Positions 43,538-52,724 of a stretch of DNA of 64,000 bases are shown piece after piece (within the stretch, counting starts at the first letter, position 1; each line of letters begins with the position of its first letter). The notes under the pieces are model-generated. The model did not search any database. It had not been told where the DNA came from and was given only the letters and a program-made list of their open reading frames with translations. The position numbers were made by a program, and so were the translations under genes. This DNA is from MVRV01 sp964646755 (GTDB lineage: Bacteria; Desulfobacterota; Syntrophia; Syntrophales; Smithellaceae): assembly GCA_964646755.1 (NCBI GenBank), contig CAZYIE010000011.1, forward strand, positions 21,385 through 85,384, given 5' to 3'.

Positions 43538-45349
43538 ATGGAATTTCAGGCGAAGATTATCCCTCGGTCCTTTTTCGAGCAGACGGTGCGCTACCGGAAC
43601 CGGGTGGCATTGCGGCACAAGCAGTACGGTATCTGGCACAAGGTTACCTGGGGGCAATACGGTGACCAGGTGCGCACGGTGGCTTCGGCAATTCTGTCTA
43701 TGGGTCTTCCGAAAGGTCAGACGGTTTGTATTCTGGGAGACAACCGTCCGGAGTGGTTGATCTGCCATATGGCGGTTATGACGCTGGGCATGGCCACCTG
43801 CGGGATCTACCCGACATCATCGTCCGACGAAATCCGTTACATCATCGACCATTCGGAAGCGAAACTGCTGTTTGTGGAGAACGAGGAACAACTGGACAAG
43901 ATCATGGACATTCTGCCGGATCTCAAACTTCAGCAGATTGTGGTGTGGGATGCGAAGGGTCTGTGGGGTTACCGGCATGACCAGGTGATCTTTTTTGAGG
44001 ATTTCCTCAAGCAGGCCGAGGGGTTCCGGAAGGCTAATCCGGATGCCGTGGACAACATCGTGGAGACTATCGTGCCCGACGATACGGCGATGGTGATCTA
44101 CACATCGGGGACAACGGGGCGTCCCAAGGGAGCTCTTTTATCCCACAAGAATATTTCCACGGTCATTCAGGCCTTTTTGCAAATTATTCCCATTAACGAG
44201 AATGACGAGGTGGTGTCCTACCTGCCGCTGGCCCACATCTTCGAGAACGCCGTATCGGTTTTCACGCCGGTGTTTACGGGGGCGACGGTGAACTTTGTTG
44301 AGAGCATGGATACTCTGGCGGCGAACCTGCGGGAGACGTCCCCGACGATTTTTGGCAGCGTGCCCCGTATCTGGGAGAAGTTCGCCTCGAACATTCACAT
44401 CAAGATGGACGACTCCACCTGGCTTAAGCGGTTTCTGTACAACCTCAGTTTCCAGGTGGGGAAGCGATACCTTACGGCCAAGTCGTCGGGGGATGCGTCT
44501 CTGCCTCTGTGGCGGGTGCTGTATTTTGCATCCTATTGGGGTGTGCTGTACCATCTGAAGCGGCAGCTGGGCTTCGAACGTATCCGTTGGGCCCTGTGCT
44601 CGGCGGCGGCAGCCTCGAAGGAGCTGTTCGAGTATTTCAACATCCTGGGCATTCCGCTGCGCGACGGGTACGGCCAGACGGAATCTACGGGGATCATCGC
44701 CATCCAGCGCCTGGACAAGCTGCCTCGATACGGATATGTGGGCGAGGCCCTGCCGGGGTTGGAGATGAAAATCACGGAGGCCGGCGAGATCATTGCCAAA
44801 GGACCCGGGGTATTTAAAGGTTATTTCAAGAATCCCGAGCTGACGGCGGAGACGATCCGCGACGGCTGGCTGCACACGGGTGACCTGGGCGTCATTGACG
44901 ACGGCTGGCTGAAGATCGTGGGGCGCATGAAGGACATCATCATTACCTCCGGCGGCAAGAACGTCACGCCGGAATTTATTGAGAATAAGCTGAAATTCAG
45001 TACGTATATCCAGGACGCGGTTATTATCGGCGATGGGAAGCATTATCTGACGGCCCTGATTCTGATTGACGAAGACAACGTAATGAAGTTTGCCCAGGAT
45101 AATAGGATTCCCTTTACGACCTACGAAGATCTGACGCAGAACAAGGAGATCAACAAGCTCATCGAAGGGGAGTTAAGCGAGGTGAACAAGACCCTGGCCC
45201 GGGTGGAGACGATCAAAAAGTTCCGTCTGATCCCGCGTCGGTTCTATGCGGAGGACGGGGACGTAACGCCGACACAGAAGGTCAAGCGGAGGAATCTGGA
45301 GAAGCAGTATAAGGATATTATCGATTCTATGTACAAGGGCGGCGAATAA
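43538..45349 (+). CDS. AMP-forming long-chain acyl-CoA synthetase (module C, first)
   Basis: A 603-residue synthetase. Motifs are VIYTSGTTGRPKGALL, YLPLAHIFENAV, GYGQTESTG, TGDLGVIDDGWLKIVGRMKDIIITSGGKNVTPEFIE. It begins directly after the livF stop with GGAGATGGTAA as ribosome site, the same livF-ligase adjacency as in module A. The permease genes follow it, as in module B. It would activate the imported acid with CoA at the inner face of the transporter (inference). Confidence 0.9.
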   Translation: MEFQAKIIPRSFFEQTVRYRNRVALRHKQYGIWHKVTWGQYGDQVRTVASAILSMGLPKGQTVCILGDNRPEWLICHMAVMTLGMATCGIYPTSSSDEIRYIIDHSEAKLLFVENEEQLDKIMDILPDLKLQQIVVWDAKGLWGYRHDQVIFFEDFLKQAEGFRKANPDAVDNIVETIVPDDTAMVIYTSGTTGRPKGALLSHKNISTVIQAFLQIIPINENDEVVSYLPLAHIFENAVSVFTPVFTGATVNFVESMDTLAANLRETSPTIFGSVPRIWEKFASNIHIKMDDSTWLKRFLYNLSFQVGKRYLTAKSSGDASLPLWRVLYFASYWGVLYHLKRQLGFERIRWALCSAAAASKELFEYFNILGIPLRDGYGQTESTGIIAIQRLDKLPRYGYVGEALPGLEMKITEAGEIIAKGPGVFKGYFKNPELTAETIRDGWLHTGDLGVIDDGWLKIVGRMKDIIITSGGKNVTPEFIENKLKFSTYIQDAVIIGDGKHYLTALILIDEDNVMKFAQDNRIPFTTYEDLTQNKEINKLIEGELSEVNKTLARVETIKKFRLIPRRFYAEDGDVTPTQKVKRRNLEKQYKDIIDSMYKGGE

Positions 45350-45414
45350 ACGGGATCGTGCCTCATCGTTGGAGGCCGGGCCGATACCTTTATGCAAAGT
45401 GAGAATGAATTCCT

Positions 45415-46395
45415 ATGAATTTAGTGGAAAGTTATAAAGACGATCTCAAATTAATTGAAAAACCATGGACGGGATGCTGGATTACGATGACCGTTATTGC
45501 CCTGTTATTGCTTCCCTGGTTCGGCAGCGAGCATCTGATCTATATGGGCACCCTGATTTTTATCGTTTCCGTCGGTATCATGGGGCAGAATATTCTGATC
45601 GGGTATACGGGCCAGATTTCGTTAGGACAGGCGGGCTTTCTCGCCATCGGCGCCTTTAGCTTCGGCCATATGGCCCAAATGGGTGTACCGATAGGCTTGG
45701 CGCTTCTGGGTGCGGGATGCATGGCCGCCTTTTTCGGCGTACTGGTCGGGTTTCCCTCTCTGCGCCTGAAGGGGCCGTATCTGGCGATTGTAACTCTGGG
45801 GTTCGGCATTGCCGTGTATCAGACCTTTGCCAGTTTTGAGGTCCTCTCCGGAGGTAGGATGGGGCTTGTCATCCCGAAATTCCCCGCTCTTTTCGGCCTT
45901 ACCCGGGAGGCGTCGATGTACTACTTTTCCCTTTTTCTGGGAATAGCCTTTACGCTGGCCACGTACAATCTCATTTCGTCTTATATGGGCAGGGCCTTTG
46001 TCGCCATACGGGACAACGATATTGCGGCGGAGGTGTTAGGCGTAAATCTCACCAGGTACAAACTCCTGTCCTTCGCCATCAGCTCATTTTATACAGGGAT
46101 TCACGGCGCCATGTTCGCTATGTTCATGGGGTTCATTGACCCCCAGATGTTCAACTTTTCCGAATCCCTGATCATCTTCGTGGCTGTTGTCATTGGCGGT
46201 TTGGCTTCGGTGGAGGGTGCAATCTTCGGAGCTGCTTTCGTCATCCTGGTGCCGCAGGTATTCAGCGGTTACAAAGAATTCGTTCCCGTTATCTTCGGTG
46301 TGACGGTTATTTTTATCATGATCTTTGAGCCTCTTGGACTCGCGGGACGGTGGTTCAAGATGCGTCTTTACTACCGTAACTGGCCGTTCCGCTAA
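45415..46395 (+). CDS. LivM-type ABC transporter permease (module C)
   Basis: A 326-residue permease with signature GQNILIGYTGQISLGQAGF, coupling region AFVAIRDNDIAAEVLGVNLT and the tail KMRLYYRNWPFR, the module C version of the YWRTWPF tail. The ribosome site is weak. The N-terminus YKDDLKLIEKPW resembles those of the other two LivM proteins. Confidence 0.9.
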   Translation: MNLVESYKDDLKLIEKPWTGCWITMTVIALLLLPWFGSEHLIYMGTLIFIVSVGIMGQNILIGYTGQISLGQAGFLAIGAFSFGHMAQMGVPIGLALLGAGCMAAFFGVLVGFPSLRLKGPYLAIVTLGFGIAVYQTFASFEVLSGGRMGLVIPKFPALFGLTREASMYYFSLFLGIAFTLATYNLISSYMGRAFVAIRDNDIAAEVLGVNLTRYKLLSFAISSFYTGIHGAMFAMFMGFIDPQMFNFSESLIIFVAVVIGGLASVEGAIFGAAFVILVPQVFSGYKEFVPVIFGVTVIFIMIFEPLGLAGRWFKMRLYYRNWPFR

Positions 46396-46420
46396 CGATG
46401 TCGAGGAGGATGTACACAAC

Positions 46421-47302
46421 ATGGTAAACTTCATCCAATATCTGATTTCCGGTTTGTCAGCGGGCAGCCTTTACGCACTCGTTGCTCTGGGTGTCGTGCT
46501 GATCTACCGCTCCACGAGAATCCTGAATTTTGCCCATGGGGACATGGCGACGATGGGAACCTTTTTTGCTTTCACTCTTCTGTCCTGGCGTTTCCCCTTC
46601 TACATTGCTTTGCCGCTCAGCCTTTTGTTCGGGGCGCTGTTGGCCGTGGCCTTCTATTTCGCCATTATTGTGCCGGCTCAACGCCGTGATGCGACCATGC
46701 TGGGGCAGATTACCCTCACGGTAGGATTAAGCATGATTTTTCAGGGGGCCATTGTCTATCTGTGGGGAACGGACTCCAAGATGTTGAGCTTTCCCCTATC
46801 GGATACAAAAACCTGGCAACTGGGGCCGATCTACCTGAATGAGCTGAGCGTTGGTACGCTGATTGTCGGTATCCTGGGCAGTGTGCTGTTGTATCTGCTC
46901 ATTCAGAAGACCCGTCTGGGGCTGGCCATGAAGGCAACTTCGGAAAACCTGCCCGCAGCGCAGACACTGGGCATTCCGACGCGGACCATCCTTGCCACTT
47001 CCTGGGGCCTTGCCGCCCTGCTGGGTGTTCTTGCCGGGCTCTTTCTGGCGCCGGCCCTGATTCTCGATCCCTTCTTCATGCTGGAGCCTTTCCTGAAGGG
47101 CTTTGCCGGGGCTATTCTGGGCGGAATGAACAGTCTTCCCGGCGCAATTATCGGGGGTCTTTTGATCGGCATTATCGAGAATCTTTGTGGCGGGTACATT
47201 TCGCTGGAATTTAAAAATACGGTGCCCTTCATCATCATCATAATAGTTTTGTTATTCAAGCACGAAGGTCTCCTGGGGAAGGAATTCAAGGAACGGATAT
47301 AG
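46421..47302 (+). CDS. LivH-type ABC transporter permease (module C)
   Basis: The ATG at 46421 (GAGGAGG 11 bases upstream) gives 293 residues; a longer frame from 46325 overlaps livM and is rejected. The signature is RILNFAHGDMATMGTFF, the coupling loop AMKATSENLPAAQTLGI and the C-terminus FKHEGLLGKEFKERI. It is the last transporter gene of module C. Confidence 0.88.
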   Translation: MVNFIQYLISGLSAGSLYALVALGVVLIYRSTRILNFAHGDMATMGTFFAFTLLSWRFPFYIALPLSLLFGALLAVAFYFAIIVPAQRRDATMLGQITLTVGLSMIFQGAIVYLWGTDSKMLSFPLSDTKTWQLGPIYLNELSVGTLIVGILGSVLLYLLIQKTRLGLAMKATSENLPAAQTLGIPTRTILATSWGLAALLGVLAGLFLAPALILDPFFMLEPFLKGFAGAILGGMNSLPGAIIGGLLIGIIENLCGGYISLEFKNTVPFIIIIIVLLFKHEGLLGKEFKERI

Positions 47303-47389
47303 AAGACCCGCAACAAGTATAAATTATCGGCGGGAGAAATACGCTGTCGTGAAGACATGAATATGCAGGTGTATACGGGGGAGAAGCTG

Positions 47390-47411
47390 TTTAACGCAAA
47401 CGTTAATATAA
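47390..47411 (+). promoter_or_regulatory. operator-like palindrome joined to a -10 box
   Basis: TTAACG-CAAA-CGTTAA (47390-47405) directly abuts TATAAT (47406-47411). The -35 region is poor, so the dyad may be an activator or repressor site for the following synthetase gene. Confidence 0.45.
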
Positions 47412-47432
47412 TGTCAGGAAAGCGAGGGAATA

Positions 47433-49235
47433 ATGAAAAAATTTGAAGAAGTTTCAATGGCGGCCGTTTTTCAGAATCGAACCATGGAGCATGGTGATGA
47501 GGCGTGTGTGGCTTATCGCAATGATGCTGCCGAGTGGTTTGATGTATCCTGGAATCAGATGAGCGAGATGATCCATAACCTGGCCTATTACCTTATGGAA
47601 AAGGGCATTGGGCACGGCGACAAGGTGGCCGTTTTTTCCCCGAACCGCTATGAATGGTGGGTTGCCGATATGGCTATTCTGTCGATCGGGGCAGTGAACA
47701 TTCCCATCTATGCGACGAACACATCAGATGAAGTGCGCTATATCCTCGACAACTCCGACGCGCGGATCTGTTTTGTCGGTACTCAGGTGCACCTGGAAAA
47801 GGTTGTTGCGGTGCGCAACAGGCTGCCGAAGCTCATGGAGATTGTCATCTTCGATGATCTGGACAAAAAAGTTGAAGGCGTGAGCACCGTCAAGGATGCC
47901 TTTAAGTTCGGTAAAGATCATGCCGACGAGGCGCTATTCAACCGGCGATTGACGGCGATCAAACCCGAAGATCTATGCACTTTCATCTACACATCCGGGA
48001 CGACCGGAGACCCCAAGGGAGTTATGCTGTCGCACAAAAATATTATCTCGAACGTTCACCAGTTCAACGCCTATTTCCCGGAAATGATCAGTCGCTTCCA
48101 CAAGGCGCCGTCGTTCCTCCCTCTCTCCCATGCCGTTGAACGCACGGCTGTTTACTACTGCCAGGTCTTTTGCGCCAACAAGATCCATTTTGTAAAGAGT
48201 ATCGAGACCTTGCTGCAGGACTTGCAGCATATCCACCCGTCCATTATGGCCTCGGTGCCCCGGGTGCTGGAGAAGATGTACGAGGCAATTACGGCCAAGG
48301 TGGCCCTGGCGCCGCCAATTAAGCAGAAGCTCTTTGCCTGGGCGCTCGGTGTCGGCCGCAAGAACGTTCCCTATATCTGCAAAGGGAAACCGCGGACGGG
48401 GCTGTTTGCTCTGGAGTACAAACTGGCCGACAAATTGATCTTTTCAAAATTGAAGGCACTGATCGGGCTGGACCAGATCTATTTTATCGGCTTGGGCGGG
48501 GCGCCCATGTCGCAAAAAGTTCTCGAATTTTTCCTGGGTATGGATATTCCCTGCTGCGATGCCTATGGATTAAGTGAAACCTCTCCGATGGTAACCTGCA
48601 ATTACGTCGGCCACATCCAGCCGGGCACCATCGGTGTGCCCGTGATCAATACCGAGGTCAAGATCAGTGACGATGGTGAGATTCTTATTCGAGGCCCTCA
48701 GGTCATGGTCGGCTATTACAAGAATGAAGAAGCCACGAAGGAAGCAATTACGCCGGACGGATTCCTGAAAACCGGTGACATGGGCAAGTTTGACGCCGAG
48801 GGAAATCTGAGCATCACCGGCAGGATCAAGGACATCATCATCACTTCGGGCGGGAAAAACATCTCTCCCCAGAACATCGAGAATAGTTTGATGTTTTCCA
48901 AGTTTATCAATCAGCTGGCCATTATCGGGGACGGGAAAAAATACCTTTCCGCACTGATCATTCCGGCTTTCGAGGTTCTGGAGCCATGGGCGAAAGACAA
49001 TGGCGTTGCGTTTGCCAGCCGGGCGGACCTGATTAAGCAGGAGAAAGTCCAGGCGTTGTTCGAGACCCAGATTAAAGAGTACACGAAGGAATACGGACAG
49101 GTCGAACAGATCAAGAAGTTTACGCTCCTGGAAAAGGAGTGGCTGCAGGAAACCGGTGAGCTGACCCCGACCCTGAAAGTGAAACGGCGCGTGATTGTGA
49201 CGAAATATTCAGATATGATCGATAAAATGTATTAA
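47433..49235 (+). CDS. AMP-forming long-chain acyl-CoA synthetase (module C, second)
   Basis: A 600-residue synthetase with FIYTSGTTGDPKGVML, FLPLSHAVERTAVYY, AYGLSETSPM, TGDMGKFDAEGNLSITGRIKDIIITSGGKNISPQNIE. It is closer to the tandem pair at 58268-60201 than to the ligases of modules A to C; for example it shares the CFVGTQVHLEKV / CFVGTREHMQKV segment. It has its own upstream dyad and -10 box and is followed by a perfect 34-base palindrome. Confidence 0.9.
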   Translation: MKKFEEVSMAAVFQNRTMEHGDEACVAYRNDAAEWFDVSWNQMSEMIHNLAYYLMEKGIGHGDKVAVFSPNRYEWWVADMAILSIGAVNIPIYATNTSDEVRYILDNSDARICFVGTQVHLEKVVAVRNRLPKLMEIVIFDDLDKKVEGVSTVKDAFKFGKDHADEALFNRRLTAIKPEDLCTFIYTSGTTGDPKGVMLSHKNIISNVHQFNAYFPEMISRFHKAPSFLPLSHAVERTAVYYCQVFCANKIHFVKSIETLLQDLQHIHPSIMASVPRVLEKMYEAITAKVALAPPIKQKLFAWALGVGRKNVPYICKGKPRTGLFALEYKLADKLIFSKLKALIGLDQIYFIGLGGAPMSQKVLEFFLGMDIPCCDAYGLSETSPMVTCNYVGHIQPGTIGVPVINTEVKISDDGEILIRGPQVMVGYYKNEEATKEAITPDGFLKTGDMGKFDAEGNLSITGRIKDIIITSGGKNISPQNIENSLMFSKFINQLAIIGDGKKYLSALIIPAFEVLEPWAKDNGVAFASRADLIKQEKVQALFETQIKEYTKEYGQVEQIKKFTLLEKEWLQETGELTPTLKVKRRVIVTKYSDMIDKMY

Positions 49236-49276
49236 AAAAACACCCAATGGATGAGGCCATGGCCTCATCCATTGGG
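49234..49276 (-). terminator. terminator of the sigma54-activator gene (34-base perfect palindrome)
   Basis: Positions 49243-49276 are a perfect 17+17 palindrome (arm CCCAATGGATGAGGCCA). Read on the reverse strand it is followed by TG and seven T (49240-49234), a strong rho-independent terminator for the reverse-strand gene. It may also halt forward transcription from the synthetase gene. Confidence 0.8.
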
Positions 49277-49334
49277 GACTCCAAGAAGAAAGAACCGATG
49301 AATAGTTATTAATTGCCAAACAGTGTTGGTTCTC

Positions 49335-52300
49335 CTATTCACCGCCGCTGTTGGAACTTTTAGGCCTGCGGATGCCTAGTTTATTCATGCGGAAGGCCAG
49401 CGTGGAGGGGGGAATATTGAGGAGTTCCGCCGCGCCGCCTTTACCTCTTACCTTCCAGTTCGTTTGTTGCAGCGCCCACAGGATGTGCCGGCGTTCATTC
49501 TCCATAAGGGTCATCCCGTCTCTGTCGGGGGAGAAGTCTTTTTGCGTTGATCCGAGATCGGGCACCCGGAAGAGGGGGCCGGTATTGAGGATCGTTCCTC
49601 TTTCGATGATATTCTCCAACTCCCGGACGTTTCCGGGCCAGTCATAGTGGAGCAGTTTTTCTATTTCGGCATTGGGAATCTTGGAAAAATTCTTTCCCCG
49701 TTTCTGGGAGTATATCTTGAGAAAATAATAGGCCAGGAGTGGAATATCTCCTGTTCTTTCCCGCAGGGGCGGCACGCGGATGGGAAAGACGGCAAGACGA
49801 TAATAGAGATCCGCCCGGACTTCTGAGTCTTGACATCCTTTTCCAGATTACGGTTGGTAGCCACCACGAGCCGGAAATCGGAACGCAGCGTTTCGCATCC
49901 GCCAACCCTCTCAAACTCGCCGTTTTGTAAAACCCGCAGCAGACGAACCTGAATTTCCTGGCTGATCTCGCCGATCTCATCGAGAAATAGGGTGCCGCCG
50001 TTGGCCAGCTCAAAACGTCCCAGACGTCTTTGTGTTGCGCCGGTGAAGGAGCCCTTTTCATGACCGAACAGCTCGCTGGGGATGAGACTTTCCGGCAGGG
50101 CGCTGCAGTTCACTTTGATAAAAGGCTTGTCCTTCCGGCGGCTGTGGCGATGAATGGCCCTGGCCACCAGTTCCTTGCCGGAGCCGGTTTCGCCGATGAT
50201 CATCACGGTGGCGTCGGTTTCCGTCACCTGGTCGACCTGGGAAAGCACATGCTTGATCTCCGGACTTTCTCCCACAATGTCCTCAAAGTGCAGTGTCTGC
50301 AAGTGTTCCTCTTTGTAATAGAGAGTCTCCTCACTGAGATTGCGATTCAGCCTCCTGATCTCTTCATAGGCCTTGACATTGTCCAGCGCAAAAGCGGCCA
50401 GAGCTGCGAAATAAGAAAGTAGTTCCAGGTCGGATTCCCGAAACGCGCTGCTGAGCAGGCGATTGTCATGATAGAGAACTCCCACGGTTTTGCCGCGGAG
50501 GATCATGGGAACGCAAATGCGGGAGCGAATGGCCGAAGATGCAGCTGAATTTTCGTTTTCCTCTGTGCCGAGAATATGGCCTGTTCCCTTTGCGGCAACT
50601 TTTTCGATCAGCTTCATGGAAGAGGAAAACCCGTCATTGGCGATTTGTTCAGGTGTGAGGTTCTTGGAGGCTCTCAATAATAGTTTCGGAAGATGTCCCT
50701 CGTCTTCAAGGAGGAAGATGGCGCCTCTCTCGGCGCCGGTTATTCTGTTTAGCGTGGACAGGATGTGCTGGACGAGATCTCTGTGGTCCTGAATGGTGAC
50801 AACCTCCTGCCCGAGGGTTAATATCTCCTTGAGGAGGTTTTCATTGAGAGGACGGTCTTTGATAAGTGCCCGAAGGTCGTCCGGAACCAGTGTCTCATTG
50901 ATAACATCGAGGACCTTGATAGCAATGAGGGTCAGCTCTTTGGCCCGGTCATTATCACCGAGAAAGAGGTACTGCCGGGCTAGTTCCAGCCGCGATTTGG
51001 CGAGCTCAATCTCGCTGCCCGATTCTTCCAGCCACTTGATCGAATTATCCAGGGAAGAGACGATTTTTTCCCGGGGCTCCCGTTCCATCTGCCGCAGGAT
51101 GGCCTCATAGCGGTAGGCCACGCCCTTGAGGAGGATGTTCTTTCCCCGGATCATGGCCTGAATCTCTTTTTCCAGGGAGAGCCCCTCCACAGCAGGAAGT
51201 TCCCCCATTTTTATGGCCAGACAGAGTTCTAAAAGGTAAGCGTAGAGATAGACTGTTGTCTGAACCCTGCGGCTCTGTTGCAGGAAGCTTTGGAGGCATT
51301 TCGTCGCCTGCTTTTTTTCCCCTTTCAGGTAATAGGCATAAGCGAGGGATGTCTGCACCGATATCCAGACCCAGTCATTATGGGCCTCCTGCGCCTCACG
51401 GGCCGACCCTTCCAGAAATTGGATGGCCTCGTCGATGCGGCCGATGTCGAGGAGAATGACACCGATATTGCCCTCTGCGTAGGCGGTCAGGTAAACATCA
51501 CCCTTATCCAGCCCATGGGTGCGCAACGCGTCGAGCATCCCCAGTCCCTGGGTAACCTGTCCGGTTTGGGCATAGCAGTATCCGACCGTGATGACGGCCA
51601 GGAGGGGAAAGCCGCCCTGAGGATATCTTTCGATATCCGGCACTGATTTTTCGTAGATCCTGATCGCCTCCTGAAAGCGGCCCTGCCAGAAGAGAAAAAA
51701 GGTGCTGAAATTGGTGGCCACCAGCATCAACTCGGGGTCGCCAACTTCATGGGCCAATGCCCAGCCCTCTTCGAAAAATTTCAAAGCGCTGGTGTATCTC
51801 GAGCGGAGCCACTCATTTTTGGCCATATGCATTTTCAGCAAGGCTTGATGGGTCTTCATGTCCCATTTCTCGGCGCGCTTGAGGGCCGATTCCAGAATGG
51901 AAAGGACCTTTGTCGTGTCATGTCTCGCCGTCGATATCTTGGAATATTTAATGGCCGTTTCGCTGAAGAGGCGATCTTCTTCCGTACCGTTCAGGCAGGA
52001 AAGATCATCGAGAACCTTACTGTAGCATTGCAGGGCATGTTCGGCCTGGAATGTTTTGCGGTGTAGATCACCCGCTTTGATTAGGAAACGGCACCTTTCC
52101 ACATCGTTGGCAATATGAACAAGATGATGGGCGACGGCATGGGCCTTCTGTTCATCGTCGGGTAGCTGGCGCATCAGAATATCGGCAATGTGTCCATGAA
52201 GCATCTTCTCTTCCGGTTCCGGCAGCAGGCAGCTGAATTTTTCCCGTCTTTTTAAATCTTTAAATATATAAGAGCCGGGGGTCTTTTTTGTCAGGATGCC

Positions 52301-52474
52301 TTCGGTGACGCTTTTCTCCAGCTGGGAGATAATCTGGGAAGGTTTTTTTTCCGAAAGAAGATCAACAAGACAGTCGATGGAGAACTCCCCGTTAAACAAG
52401 GCGGCGATAGCCAGCAGACGCTGGTCATCATCCAGCTTGGAAGTGTGATTGGCAGTAGACACGCGATCCTCCAT
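49335..52474 (-). CDS. sigma54-dependent transcriptional activator, TPR-GAF-AAA+-HTH, frameshifted
   Basis: The reading frame is broken once, after codon 882 (near 49829). One missing base restores a protein of about 1046 residues. The order is an N-terminal helical/TPR-like region (about 1-540), a GAF domain (about 550-700), then the AAA+ domain. The AAA+ domain has Walker A GETGSGKE (about 761-768), GSFTGA (808-813, a serine variant of the sigma54-contact loop GAFTGA) and Walker B LFLDE. After the frameshift come DLYYRLAVFPIRVPPLRER and a Fis-type HTH (GGAAELLNIPPSTLAFRMNKLG). It activates sigma54 promoters and is the candidate regulator of those at 19895 and 28752. A reverse promoter candidate is at 52557-52586. 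Confidence 0.88.
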
Positions 52475-52556
52475 GAATTCCAGTTTTACTTATTCCATTA
52501 TCCAGGTATCGAATATTTATGAAAAGGAGTCGTAGAACAGCAATTTTTTATAAGGA

Positions 52557-52586
52557 TTTATAGATATAAGTATGATCATAAGTCAA
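52557..52586 (-). promoter_or_regulatory. sigma70 promoter candidate for the activator gene
   Basis: On the reverse strand TTGACT (52586-52581) and TATAAA (52562-52557) are 18 bases apart, about 83 bases before the activator ATG at 52474. Confidence 0.5.
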
Positions 52587-52654
52587 GCCGAATATCGGAC
52601 CTGTATTTAACAAGCAGCCGGCATTAACAATGTGGAAAAATGTGGGAAAAGTGA

Positions 52655-52683
52655 TTGACAGGTAAAGGGAACTTACCTATATT
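52655..52683 (+). promoter_or_regulatory. sigma70 promoter of the first chemoreceptor gene, with dyad in the spacer
   Basis: TTGACA (52655-52660) and TATATT (52678-52683) are 17 bases apart. AGGTAA and TTACCT (52660-52665, 52673-52678) form an inverted repeat across the spacer and could be an operator. Confidence 0.65.
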
Positions 52684-52724
52684 TCCCTACGAAAATGCAC
52701 TCTCAAATCAAATCAGGAGGCGAC

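Noticed and set aside
4040..49235. Calling the three Liv modules branched-chain amino acid transporters
   Set aside because: Family resemblance alone does not set the substrate; linked acyl-CoA synthetases point to carboxylic acids.
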